Positions 32,289 to 44,160 of a stretch of DNA of 64,000 nucleotides are shown here, in pieces. The first letter of the stretch is position 1. Each line of letters starts with the position of its first letter. Source of the DNA: Eucommia ulmoides (lineage: Eukaryota; Streptophyta; Magnoliopsida; Garryales; Eucommiaceae); assembly GCA_016647705.1 (NCBI GenBank), contig JAENRU010000487.1:434001-498000 (forward strand). Reading direction: 5' to 3'. Made by a program: the position numbers and the translations under genes. A model generated the notes under the pieces. The model saw only the letters and a list, made by a program, of their open reading frames with translations, was not told the DNA's origin and ran no database searches.

Positions 32289-32550
32289 GGGTTAATTATA
32301 TTTTATCCCATGTAGTTAGGCCGTTTTGCACTTTGCTCTGTGTGGTATTTTTGTTATCATTTTGCCCCTTATAGTTAGGCTTTATTGCACTTTACCCCTT
32401 GATATAGACCTAATTGTAAGGAGACAAAGTACTAACGAGAAGGGTAAAGTGCAACAAAGGTCTAACCATAGTGGATAAAGTGGTGACGAGATTCCATAAG
32501 GCAGAAAGTGTAAAATAATTTAATCACAGAAGGTAAAGTATAATTAACCC
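32289..32550. mobile_element. MITE (GGGTTAATTATA family), copy 2
   Basis: The ends are GGGTTAATTATATTTTATCC and, on the other strand, GGGTTAATTATACTTTACC. The interior is homologous to copy 1 at 21551-21817 in the same orientation. Flanking duplications are not clear. Confidence 0.75.
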
Positions 32551-32743
32551 TATATTAAAATTATGCAATAAAAGGTAAAGAAGCTACTTATAGCTTTGAA
32601 ATGAAAAACCTATCGAGCAAGCATAATTCATTTTCAAAAACTTATCAAGAGGTAATAGAAATGAAGGTATAGTTCATCTAAGTTAATTTGAATTGCACCT
32701 TATGACACACATGGGTGTAGTAACCTAATGGACGGTGGTTATA

Positions 32744-34698
32744 GAGTTGTTTACATTTATAATATAAATTTAAAACAAAATTACTGAAATAGAATATTTT
32801 TCAACTTATTTAAGGAAGTAGTGCTACCCGGAGTTTGGAACCCCCGGTCTATGGGGCCGGCGGTATACCCTGGGTTCGGAACCCCGAGTATACAAAAAAA
32901 AAAAAAAAAAAATTAAATTCGGGTTATACCCGGGGTTTGGTATCCTTGGTTCTATGTAGAACTCGGGGTACCAAACCCCGGGTACAACCCGATTTAAAAA
33001 AAAAAAAAATCATTTTTACCCAAGAAATTTTTAAAATTTTCGGCAACTTTAAGCTGATTAACGGTGGTCTATCGATATTTTAAATAAATCTAATTTTTTT
33101 GTGCATAAATTAGGTTCAAAACACTACATAAAATGCTTTTCACAACACTAAAAACGGACATGTGGATGAATTTTAAAAAATTTCCAAAGTTGACCAGATG
33201 AGTTGTTTCGATAACGGCAGAATTTTTTTTGACAATTTAGAATTAACAAAATATTGCATGTCCGTAATAGAAATGAACCAAATTTTTTTTATATAAATTA
33301 TGTTCATAATACTACATAACAAAACTTAGAACACTAAAAACGGACAAGTGGATGAATTTTAAATAATCACCAATGTTGATCAGACGAGTTGTTTCGATGA
33401 CGATGCAGTTTTTTTGAACAGAAATGAACCTAATTTTTTTGTATATAAACTACGTTCATAATGCTAAATAATAAAATCAAGAATACCAAAAACGGATAAG
33501 GGAATATATGGTGTTGAGAGAAGAGAAACCTTATGTAAAATAATAGAAAAAGTTTGGATGGACATAACTTTGCGCTCAATGGTTCGTTTGGGGTGATTTT
33601 TTTTTTTAGATATTTTTTTGAGATCTAGGCATGGCAAATGCCATAGGCGGTTTGGTCCAGTATTTTTTCAAATAAAGGCCGTTTGCACCTTCAATTTTGG
33701 ATTCAAAGTGTTGGGTGAATAAATTTGTAATCTTCGTTGCGAACGTGTGTCTTGTTCTGTTGATAAAATTGAAATCTTCAAAATCTATAGTGATGACTCA
33801 AATCAGATCCAACGAATCACCGAACGTAAAGTTATGTCCATCCAAACATTGAAAAGCAATATAGTGTTTTTTGAAACGTTGAAGAGTAATAAAATGTTAT
33901 GATAATAACCATTATTTAAAAATTATTCACTAATCTGCTTTTGGTATTCTCGATTTTATTATTTAGCATTATGAACGTAGTTTGTATACAAAAAAATCAG
34001 GATCATTTCTGTTACAGATAGATAACAAACACAAAGTCTTAAAAAAAAACTGCATCGTCATCGAAACAATTCGTCTGATCAACTTTGGCGATTATTTAAA
34101 ATTCATCCACTTGTCTGTTTTTAGTGTTTTAAATTTGTTATGTAGTGTTATGAATATAGTTTATATACAAAAAAATTGGTTCATTTCTGTTACGGACATG
34201 CAATATTTTGTTAATTCTAAATTGTCGAAAAAAATTCTGCCGTTATCGAAACAACTTATCTGGTCAACTTTGGCAATTTTTTAAAATTCATCCACTTATC
34301 CGTTTTTCGTGTTGTAAAAAGTATTATGTAGTGTTTTGAACCTAATTTATGCACAAAAAAAATTAGATTTATTTAAAATATCGATAGACCATCATTAATC
34401 AACTTAAAGTTGCCGAAAATTTTAAAAATTTCTTGGGTAAAAACAATTTTTTTTTTTAAATCGGGTTATACCCGAGGTTTGGTACCTCGGGTTCTACATA
34501 GAACCCGGGGTACCAAACCCTGGTTATAATGACGTATTTTTGTTTTCGTATACCTGGGGTTCCGAACTCCGGGTATACTGCCGACCCCACAAATCCAGGG
34601 TTTCGAACCCCGGGTAGCACTACTTCCGTAAATAAGTTAAAAAAGTGTTTTATTTCAGTAATTTTGTTTTAAATTTATATTATAAATGTAAACAACTC
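32744..34698. mobile_element. Long foldback Mutator-like element
   Basis: The two arms (32744-33575 and about 33826-34698) are inverted repeats of about 830-870 bp around a loop of about 250 bp. The outer 47 bp (GAGTTGTTTACATTTATAAT...) are identical. The 10-bp TSD GGTGGTTATA (32734-32743 and 34699-34708) is perfect, which fits Mutator-like elements. Subterminal AACCCCGGGTA/GTTCTA...TAGAAC palindromes repeat in both arms. No transposase is present. Reading frames inside it are chance frames. Confidence 0.88.
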
Positions 34699-34708
34699 GG
34701 TGGTTATA

Positions 34709-36600
34709 TGTTATGTTAGCATGGGCCCCTATATAGACTACTGTGTATGATGTTTATTTTTTAAATCTCTCAAAAAAATGTATTTTTTCCCTCATCCTCC
34801 GTGTATTATTATTATTGCTGCTATTGTAAAAATTATGTGGAATTTTTGTGTATAAATTTTGCTATAGAAGTATGTATTCATGTTGATATGTAAAAACATC
34901 TATTATGTGCTGCTATCGTTCACTCTGTAGCTTCTCCAAATCCGAAAATCTGTTGGACTACAATTGTCATGAAAAGGGAAACAACACCAAGTTAGTCTTT
35001 ATTATGTTCAATCATTTTTTTTTCCTAACAATTGAAGGAACTAGATTGACATGGTATTGTATGAGTATAATTTTGATTTAGCAATATTTTGTATTAAACC
35101 CAGTAGTTTTGGATGTATGAATATTGATAAAGTAATATTTTTTAAAGATAAAATAAAATGAAAATAAAACCAAAATCCTAAATTTAAAAATTCCACTTTT
35201 ATTTTTTTTCCCCTATTTTTATCTGTCTTTGTTTTGTTTTCTATTTTTTCTTATATATATATAGCAAATAATAAATATAATCAAGCAACAATTAATAGAA
35301 AATAATTTGGAAAGATCTCACAAAGATTCCACCGAAAAAATAATGATTAGAGATAGTAATGAAACTTCAGATCGATAGTAGCAATAATTCACAACAAATA
35401 TTTTTCAAGAATAACTCTTGGAAAAGATCTCACAATTCAATCAATATGATTGCTCTTAGAAAGCTCAAAAGTTGAATAACTCAGAATAATTCTCTAAATG
35501 TCTCTTTCAAATGTTTAAAAAACGCAGGTCTTTTTAAAAGTGAATAAAACAAGTCCTCCAATGGTTAGTTCCCATGAATCATGACGTTTAATTGCACCAA
35601 TAGACCCTCTATATCATAATGATTCATTTTTGATATAATTTACTCAAAAATATCTCTTAAAACTTTCAATTAAGTCCTTCAAATTTTTTCTTCAAACACA
35701 ATTGAATAGGATTGAAAGAATTATATGTACCCAATTGGAAAACATAAAAAATACTTGAACTATATCTATAGGAATACTTAGATATCATTTAAATAACTAA
35801 AAATACTTCAGATTCCTAAGATATCTCGGAGATCTTAAAAAAAAGGGCTAGTAACGGCTACTTTTAGAATAAAATCCGAAATTCCACAAAATCCTGAAAC
35901 AGTTCCATAAGTCGACTAACCAAGGGTCACTTATCGACCGATATATTCAGGATGTAGCCAAGCTAAAAATTCTTCGCCCATTGGTTGACCTAGAGATTTA
36001 GAGAGTTTCACTTTTGGTCACAAGTCGACCTCCCTATCGACTGATCGATTCAGAGAGTTCACCATTTAAGCTTAGGTTGACCTACCTGTCAATCGAGAGA
36101 TTTAGAAAATTCACCTTCTATGCTCCGGTCGACTTGCCTATCGACTTATCAATGCTGGGAACCTCTTCTAAATTCATTTTTAATCGATTTTCTTCAACGT
36201 TTTCGTCCCTTTAACCGATTTCTTTTCTCAATTAGCTCTACTAAATTTTTAAACTAAATTTTAATTAATTATCAATATTTTTTTTTTCAATTACACATAA
36301 GAACAAATAATTTAATTAATTAGGATCCTATAAAAAACAAAAATATTTATAAAAATCATTTTGTATCGTGTGTGATCCTAATTGGGATATTAAGAGTTAG
36401 AATTTAACCTAAGTTGTTTTCCCTAAATTGTTCAATTTTTTCAAACTTTTAATCTTCCATCATCGTTGTTATCATTTGTAGCATTACCACAATATCTTCA
36501 TGATCATTTTCAGCACTGAAACTAATAAAGTGAAACACTTAATCAAATTGTTAATTCCACAAAAAATATCAACATTTAATTGTTCATCAAAATCTTAGGA
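34709..36600. other. AT-rich sequence without recognised gene
   Basis: No coding or repeat signal is strong. 35880-36150 has repeated GTCGACYNNCC(T/A)ATCGAC-type phrases of unknown origin. Confidence 0.45.
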
Positions 36601-36857
36601 TCGACACTAATATATATAATTTAAAGAATATAAAATGCTATAGGCGCAATATATGATGTCCTAATAATTATTTTATAGGACACTTATTATTGCCTTAACA
36701 AGTTCAAACAAAAAGGGCAATATATAGTTCCCTTATAACCTATTGGGGTGACTACCTATGTGGTACCAGTCCAAGTGTCGCAAAAAATTCAAATGTCACA
36801 ATAGATGCTCTATCACGATACTTTTTTAGGTCCCGATAGACCAATTTTGTTGTAGTG
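36601..36857. mobile_element. Terminal fragment of a CACTA (En/Spm) transposon
   Basis: Read from the right end on the minus strand, the sequence begins CACTACAACAAAATTGGTCT, the canonical CACTA terminus. It is followed by short subterminal motifs (ATCGGGAC, ATCGTGATAG). No matching left end was found, so it is a remnant or its partner lies in degenerate sequence. Confidence 0.65.
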
Positions 36858-37610
36858 AGTTGTTCAAAATTTGTCACATTGTTTATTAATAAGGAAGTCG
36901 GTGTGCATTACATATATTTATTTATTGAAGTTAATTGTATGTATAACTTTTGTTATTTATTATGCATACAATATTAGACTAAATAATACATATTTACTCA
37001 AGGCTCATTATGAATTTAAATTTTGGATATTCATGTGCTTATATTATTTATCATGTTATTTTGTGTGTATAATTTATTGTTTTATTATACATGCAATATT
37101 AAGTTGAACAATATTAATACATTGATATTCAATTTTGTATTTATATTGCTTATAGTTTTATGCATTGGTATGAACCTTTATTATTAATTATTTGACATTG
37201 AGTGATCCATATAATTTTAATTAATTAAGAAGTAGTCACAACATCTTTAGTTAATTAGAATTACATATTAAGTATTAAGGATCACATTATGATTATTATG
37301 AATTATTTAATGTTGAGTGATCCATATGATTTTAATTAATTAATGAGTAACCACATCATCTTTAGTTAATTAAAATTATATATTAAGTATTAAGGATCAC
37401 ATTATGACATTAATCGTTGTTAATTATGCATAATATAATTTTATCAAATTATATTTCTCAATTTACCCAAAAGAATTAAGAAATAAACATAATTTGATAG
37501 TTTTATCATAAAGTTATAGATGAATCTAATTGAATTAGAACTTTAGCCTGTAAGCAAGTTTTATGTCACTAGATTCTTAGATTGTGGATCGTGATTTACA
37601 TTGGTAAAAC
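36858..37610 (+). other. AT-rich, probably the 5' part of Copia-2
   Basis: It ends at the TSD of solo LTR 2. The sequence after that LTR (39229 onward) leads straight into Copia-2 gag, so this stretch is likely the 5' LTR and leader of Copia-2. LTR ends could not be fixed. Confidence 0.4.
37193..37412. repeat. About 110-bp tandem duplication
   Basis: Two adjacent copies both contain TTGAGTGATCCATAT, TTTTAATTAATTAA, CATCTTTAGTTAATTA and TATTAAGTATTAAGGATCAC, with a few differences. Confidence 0.85.
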
Positions 37611-37615
37611 ATGAT

Positions 37616-39223
37616 TGATAGGTGTAAAATACATATCTAATTCTAAATTGAATTTACCAATTTTCAAGTATTTTATTGGAGTTTGAATACCTTTTTAGTT
37701 GTTTTTATTAGTTAGGAGAAGGGATGTCAACAATCAGCAATCCGAGCGAAATGGTAGAGAAAAGGGTAGCCGAAAAGATGAAAAAAGGAGATTTCAAATA
37801 ACAGTGCAAATCCACCTAGGCGAAGTATCCACTGCCTAGGCGGAAATTCACCAGAAAGTTGCAAAAGCTGAAGATTTGAAATTCGTCTAGGCAAAGTTTC
37901 CACCACCTAGGTAGAAATCCGTCAGAAGGTTGCAAGGGCTGAAGTATTGAATACGCCTAGGAGAAGTTTCCACCGCCTAGGCAGAAATTAGAACGCTGAA
38001 AGTGCTGAACTGCTAGAAGAGCTACACTGCTGTAAATCCATCTAGGCGAAGTAGCTACCGCCTAGGTGGAAATCCGTTAGAAAGAATAGGGGCCCAAGAA
38101 GTTAGTCCTCCACCTAGGAAAAGAAACCATCACCTAGGCGGAATTCTAACCGACTTAATCTCCGCCTAGGCGAAGATTCTACGCTTAGGCGGAATTCGCA
38201 AAACAGCCCAAAATATCTGTTTAGATATTTTTGAACCCCTAGGCCTATATATACCCCTTTCCCACGTCTGAAACAGGGAGTTGAAAAACCCTAACCCTAG
38301 TAGAAAGCTCTTAAGCTATATTTTGAAGATCAAGAAGGAGGTTCATCATTCGGACAAAGAAGAATCACTTGTGGATCGATCATTAGCGACAGTGAACCGT
38401 TTCACTTCTAGATTTGATTGTTTCTCTCTTGTTTTTATCTTTGTAATCACTTTTTCATATCTAAAAATGTTGAATCCCTCTTATTTTGTATGGTATATGG
38501 ATAAGATCTTATAGTATTAGTTAAATATTACTTAGGTGTAGTTGAAATCATGTAATTGTTAAGTTAAATGAATTAATGTTACTTTAATGTGTTGTTTATC
38601 TAAATCCGATTGTGTTTACCATTATTCTTGATATTATGCTTGTATTGATAAATCGAGAATACGAGGTTTGACACTCGGGAGAGGTAACCCTAGATTCGGA
38701 CTAGGGTAAATACAACGTGACGTTCTAATGATCCGGGAGGGCGTTAGAACGTATGCAATCCATGACGTTGGCTAAAGACTCACTCGACCTAGGGTCGTTA
38801 AGGCATTGAAGGGGACTTTCTCGTTGACACGAAGTCATGTAATCCCCCGTCTTACACTCGGGAGAGGTAGCGGAGGAGTTATCGATACAGAGATTATCGG
38901 ACTAGATAGAAAACTATTATAGCTAACTTAATGACTTTGATTATGCATTATGTGAAAGAAATCAATACCTAAGTAATTAGTGTAATTAATCTAATTTCAT
39001 AGTTGTAGTTTATCTTAGTATAGTAATTAGAAAACAAACAAAATTTGATTAGTCGAGATAATATGAAACTATTGAAATCGCAATACTCAACCGAATTACC
39101 TGCCATTCCCAGTGGAACGATATTCGATCTTATAAGATCAATTATATTAAAACTAGACCTCGTACACTTGCGAGTAGTCCAATTACCGCGAGGAGGAAAA
39201 GGTAGTTAATCCTCGCGCGTACA
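37616..39223 (+). mobile_element. Solo LTR 2 of the same gypsy-type family (plus orientation)
   Basis: Starts TGATAGGTGTAAAATACATA and ends CGCGCGTACA. Perfect 5-bp TSD ATGAT at 37611-37615 and 39224-39228. It holds seven or more CCTAGGCGG/CCGCCTAGG-type palindrome repeats (37815-38200). It is homologous to solo LTR 1 (30014-31552) in opposite orientation, including the segment with TGGCTAAAGACTCACTCGAC and the CCCAGTGGAACGATATTCGA block. It interrupts the Copia-2 leader. Confidence 0.85.
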
Positions 39224-39285
39224 ATGATATAAGTTTATAAGTCTCAATTTCAATTATAAGCATGTATATTTAATTTTATACAGTT

Positions 39286-40080
39286 ATGCAACATGCGAAT
39301 TTCTCTGATATGAAATGTGACATTCCCGAATTGAGGGGTGATAACTATAAGGTTTGGAATGAGAGAATTCTTTTTCAATTGGGGTGGATGGACGTTAATT
39401 ATACTATAAGGAAAGACAAACCAGTCATTGCTCCGACCAGCACACCAGATAAAATTGCTCTTATGAACGTTGGGAGCGATCCAATTGCCTCAATCTGATG
39501 TTTATAAAGACCAAGATCTTTGTTGGTACTTGTGGTTTTGTCGATCAGCATAACAAGGTTAACACACTGCTGAAGGCTATTCATGAACAATTTGAGTATA
39601 TATGAATAAGGCACTTGCTAACACCCTGATTATGATGTTTTCATCCCTGAGGCTCACTACTGTGAGAGGTGTGCGTAAGCACATATGCAGATGAGGGACG
39701 TCATTTATACTCAATTGAAGGCACTTGAGGTTGAGATGTTAACTATTTTCTTGTGCATTATATTTTGAATACTCTTCCACACAAATATGAACCCTTCAAG
39801 ATATTCTACAACACACGTAAGGATAAGTGGTCAATTAATAAACTTCTGACCTTGTGTGTTTAGGAGGAAGGAAGACTATCAATGGAATTGGGAGAAAGTA
39901 CATTAATGGAAATGGAATGAAAGAATCAGAAACAAGCCAAAAATAAGGAGAAAGGTAAAATACCGCCCCAAGGTGGAATCAAGAAGGAATTCAAGTGTTT
40001 TTTTTACAAGAAGAAAAGACAGATGAAGAAATATAGCACTAAATTCCAAAAATGGCTTGAGAAGAAAGATAAATCAATCT
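39286..40080 (+). pseudogene. Copia-2 gag remnant
   Basis: Begins 'MQHANFSDMKCDIPELRGDN' followed by 'YKVWNERILFQLGWMDV', a typical copia gag start. It is broken by stops from 39496. The zinc knuckle near 39985-40035 has lost key residues: 'CFFYKKKRQMKKYS' in place of CX2CX4HX4C. Confidence 0.78.
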
Positions 40081-40119
40081 CATTTGTTTGTTATGAATCT
40101 AATATGGTTGATGTTATTT

Positions 40120-41420
40120 ATAACACATGGTGGATTAATTCTGGTTCTATAATCCATGTTTCAAATACCGTGTAGGGTATGCAAAACCTAAGGAAACCAA
40201 TGCCAAGTAAGCAATGCATTTATTCATAAAACAAGATGCGTTCACATGTGGAGGCCGTTTGAACATGCAATTTAATTTTAAGTAGTGGCTTTATTTTAAA
40301 TTTAGAAAAGACTTTTTATATCCCAAGTTTCTCTAGGAATTTGATTTCGGTTTCAAGACTTGTGCCTTTGGGTTATTTCTTTAATTTTTATGAGACATCT
40401 TTCAGTTTGTCTTGTAAATCTAATCTTGTTGAATCTAGTACATTGTCTAATGGTCTTTTCTATATTGATTTGCAAAATTATGCCACTAATAATGCTCTGC
40501 ATGTTCACGTTGGTGTAAAACGATGTGTTATGAATGAAGAATCCTCTAGTTTGTTGCACTAGAGATTGGGACATATCTCTATACAGAGAATTAAGAGATC
40601 AGTAAATGATGAAGATTTAGTAATTTAGATTTTACTGATTTTGAGGTTTGTGTGGACTACATTAAGGGAAAGCAGACCAACAAGTCGAAGAAAGGCGCGA
40701 AGAGGAGTACAAAAATGTTAGAAATCATACATTCAGATATATGTTATCCAGATATTGACATACATGGTCCGAAATATTTCATCTCTTTCATAGATGATTA
40801 CTTATGATACATGTATATCTACTTGCTTCATAATAAGGACGAAGCATTGGATGCCTTTAAGATTTTTAAGGTTGAAGTAGAGAAGCAATGCGAAAAGCAA
40901 ATTAAGATCGCGAGAACTGATAAAGGTAGATAATATAATGGTAGATATACCGAGAATAGACAAGCACTTAGTCCATTTGCAAAGTTTCTTCAAGAGCATG
41001 GGATAGTTGCCCAATACACCATGCCCGGTTCCCTAAACCAGAATGGTATAACAGAAAGAAGAAACTGAACTTTAATGGATTTGCTTAGGAGTATGCGCAG
41101 TAACTCCAAACTTTTTAAATCCTTATGGACTGAATATCTTAAAATTGCAGTGTATATATTAAACCGAGTTAAAAACCAAAGTTGTCCCAGAGATGCCATT
41201 TGAATTGTAGAAGGGTTGGAAACTGAGTTTAGGATATATGCGCGTTTGGGGATGCCCGTCTGAAGTAAGAATTTACAACCCACAAGAGAAGAAATTGGAC
41301 CAAGGACAATAAGTGGGTATTTTACTGGATATGTCAAAAGATTCAAGGGATACAGATTCTATTGTCCATCTCATAGCACTAGGATTGTGGAGTCGAGAAA
41401 CGCAAAGTTTCTTGAGAAGG
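40120..41420 (+). pseudogene. Copia-2 protease and integrase remnant
   Basis: The protease site reads 'WWINSGSIIHVS' (about 40129), with Asp changed to Asn, so catalysis is lost. Integrase blocks are visible as 'LEIIHSDIC' (about 40720), 'RTDKGR' (about 40915) and 'NGITERRN' (about 41042), with frequent stops. Confidence 0.75.
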
Positions 41421-41901
41421 ACTTACAATTTAGTTTCTTGAGAATGACTTGCTTAAGAGACAGATTGATTGTCATTCATACCCCTCAAGTCTAAACAGGT
41501 GTTAGACAACCAATTACAGAAGCTCCACAAACTGCTGATAACGATCCAGTAGATCAAGTTGTTGATGAGGAACAACAAGAAATTATTGATATACCAGTTG
41601 AACAACAAGTTCCTTAAGAAGATAATGATAAAACATTAGGAGATCTACTAAGATAAGAAAATTAGTAATATCTAGTGATTTTGTTGTGTATCTGCAAGAG
41701 TCGAACTTTAACATTGGAGCAAAAAATGATCTTGAAATGTCTTCACAGGCCATGAGTTGTAAAGAAACGAAACTATTATACGATGCTATGAAAGATGAGA
41801 TGAACCCTATGGCATTTAACTGAGTCTGGGATCTTATTAAGTTGCCTAATGGTGCAAAATCCATTGAATGTGATTAGGTCTTCAAAATAAAGAAAGACTT
41901 A

Positions 41902-42458
41902 TTGGGCAACATTGAGATATATAAAGAAAGACTTGTTGCTAAAGGATTCACTCAAAATGAAGGAATCAATTACAAGGAGACTTTTTCTCCTGTATTTAAG
42001 AAAGATTTCATTCGTATCATTCTTGCATTAGTTGCACATTTTGACTTAGAGTTGCAACAAATGGATATGAAAATGACATTTCTCAATGGAGATCTAGAGG
42101 AAGTGGTTTACATGAAACAACCAGAAGGATTTTCCTTTAGTGGTGGTGAGTATTTGGTGTGCAAGCTTAAGAAATCCATATATGTATTAAAACAAACTTC
42201 CCATCAATGGTATTTAAAGTTTTTTATGATGTTATCTCTTCCTTTAGATTTGTAGAGAACATCATGGATCAATGTATATACCAGAATGTCAGTGGGAGTA
42301 AGACTTGTTTTCTTATTTTATATCTGGATGACATTTTAATTGTAACCAATGACAAGGGATTGTTATATGAGATGAAACAATTTCTCTCTAAAAAATTTGA
42401 TATGAAGGATGTGGGTAATGCATCTTATGTTATTGGCATTAAGATACATAGAAACTGA
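41902..42458 (+). pseudogene. Copia-2 reverse transcriptase remnant
   Basis: 'ERLVAKGFTQNEGINYKETF', 'MDMKMTFLNGDLEEVVYMKQ' and 'KKSIYVLKQTSHQWY', then a frame change near 42250. The active site is 'YLDDILIVTND', a Val-to-Leu variant of YVDD. The upstream part (41760-41900) is broken by stops. Confidence 0.85.
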
Positions 42459-42587
42459 TTTCGAGGGATTTTGGGTCTGTCTCAAGAAACCTATATCAAC
42501 AAGATTTTAGAGAGATTCTGGATGAAGGATTGTTCACCAAGTATGGCTCTCGTTTTGAAGGGTGACAAGTTCAATTTAAACTAGTGC

Positions 42588-43300
42588 TTGAAGAACGATT
42601 TTGAGCGGGAACAAATAAAGAACATTCTTTATGCTTATGTGGTTGCAAGCCTAACGTGTGCTCAGGTTTGCACTAGACCTGACATTGCATTTGCTGTTGA
42701 GATGTTGGGAAGATATCAGAGTAATCCAGGTATGGACTACTGGAGAGCTGCAAAAAAAGTGATGAGATACCTTCAAGGGAACAAAGACTATGTATTTATA
42801 TGCAAATGGACTAAAAATTTGGAAGTGATTGGCTACTCTGATTCAGACTACGCTGACTGCATTGATTCGCGAAAATCAACTTTAGGATATTTTTTCATGA
42901 TAGCTGGTGGAGCTGTATCTTGGAGAAGCGCAAAGTAGACTTTGACTGCCACTTCTACTATGGAGGCTGAGTTCGTATCGTGTTTTGAAGCTACCTTGCA
43001 TGGGGTATGGATGAAGAGTTTCATTTCTAGGCTTAGAATTTTGGATTGATTTTTGGGCCACTGAGGATATATTGTGAAAATTCAACCACTGTTTTTATGG
43101 CTAAAAACAACAAAAGTGGTAGTCGAAGTAAGCACATTGACATCAAATATCTAGCCATAAGGGAACATGTTAAAGATAAGACAATGGTTATTGAACACAT
43201 TAGCACTAAATTGATAATTGCTGATCCTTTTACTAAAGACATGCCACCATTGAAATTTAAAAATCATGTACATAGGACGGGATTTGGTTCTTTTATGTGA
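42588..43300 (+). pseudogene. Copia-2 RNase H remnant
   Basis: 'CTRPDIAFAVEMLGRYQSNP', 'YSDSDYADCIDSRKSTLGYF' and 'SRSKHIDIKYLAIREHV' followed by 'ADPFTKDMPP'. It is broken by a TAG at 42936-42938 (Gln codon) and by a frame change near 43048. Confidence 0.85.
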
Positions 43301-43641
43301 TTTTTGTTGTAAGAACGAATTTTTATGAAACTTTATTTGTGATGTTTTCTCGTATTTGACTTTCTTTTATGTACACATTTATTTATTTAAGAAACATCAT
43401 TGTAGTTGGAACCTAGAATAAACATAAGGTTTATTCATTCAAGTTATATGGGCTATAATGAGAAGTAAGGTGCATTGTAATACATGGAAGATAATACTCG
43501 TTTTAGAGGACCTATAGCCATTATTCATGTATTTCGTTTCTTACAGTGGTCAATGATGGAATATTTATGGACCAAGTGGGAGAATGTTAGATTTTTTTCC
43601 CTAAAAACCCTCAAGAACATGGGCCACATCCCTCCATCATT
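43301..43641 (+). other. Copia-2 3' end passing into repeat-bearing element
   Basis: The untranslated sequence ends at 43575-43590 with AAGTGGGAGAATGTTAG. A new element then seems to begin within the next 50 bp. The junction could not be resolved. Confidence 0.5.
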
Positions 43642-44085
43642 ACCTGTCCGGAGGATTAGTCCGGCAGGTGGTTGTTGACATTATGACCTGTCAGAAATGT
43701 CAGTTCTGCAGGTGGTTGATTATATTATGACCTGTCCGGAGGATTAGTCCGGCAGGTGGTTATGGATATTATGACCTATCCGAAAGATTAGTCTGGTAGG
43801 TGGTTATAGATATTATGACCTGTCCGGAAGATTAGTCCGGCAGGTGGTTGTTGACATTATGACCTGTCAAAAATGACAGTCCTATAGGTGGTTGATTATA
43901 TTATGACTTGACCAGAGGGTTAATCTGGTAGGTGGTTGTTTATATTACGACTTGTCCGGAGGGTTAGTCCGACAGGTGATTATTTATATTATAACCTGTC
44001 CGAAGAATTAGTCCGACAGGTGGTTGCTGATATTATGACATGTCAGGAGGATTAGTCCTGCAGGTGGTTGATTGACCCATCAGGA
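43642..44085 (+). repeat. 44-bp hairpin minisatellite, 10 units
   Basis: The unit is ACCTGTCCGGAGGATTAGTCCGGCAGGTGGTTGTTGATATTATG-like, starting at 43642, 43686, 43730 and every 44 bp after. Each unit has dyad symmetry, ACCTG(T)CCGG...CCGGCAGGT. In other units the inner stem reads CAGG...CCTG or CCAG...CTGG, and in one the outer stem reads ACCTA...TAGGT. A shortened variant follows to 44107. It shares its design with the 46-bp array at 12825-13350. Confidence 0.92.
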
Positions 44086-44117
44086 GTGCAAAACCTGCGG
44101 GTGGTGCGATACCGTTG

Positions 44118-44160
44118 CAACTCTCGATCGTGAGGTAAAAACGATCCTATGGCTAGTAGG
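44118..44160 (+). other. Conserved GATCGT...ACGATC block after the 44-bp array
   Basis: CTCTCGATCGTGAGGTAAAA followed by ACGATCCTATGGCTAG. The stem GATCGT/ACGATC is perfect here. It corresponds to 13351-13398 and, inverted, to 16352-16390. Confidence 0.75.

Larger units (their letters stand above)
39286..43300 (+). mobile_element. Copia-2: degenerate Ty1/copia coding region
   Basis: The copia polyprotein order is recognisable from gag (39286) to the end of RNase H (43298-43300), with many stops and frameshifts. It is distinct from Copia-1 in sequence. A polypurine-like AAGTGGGAGAATG and TGTTAG follow at 43575-43590. Beyond that the 3' LTR is lost within repeat-bearing sequence. The 5' side is split by solo LTR 2. 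Confidence 0.85.

Noticed and set aside
33982-34284. 100-codon frame in the foldback element
   Set aside because: The mirror arm does not keep the frame and there is no transposase or other domain. Chance opening in an arm of the inverted repeat.
38281-38514. 77-codon frame at the right of the CCTAGG repeats
   Set aside because: It lies within solo LTR 2 and is not conserved as a frame in solo LTR 1.
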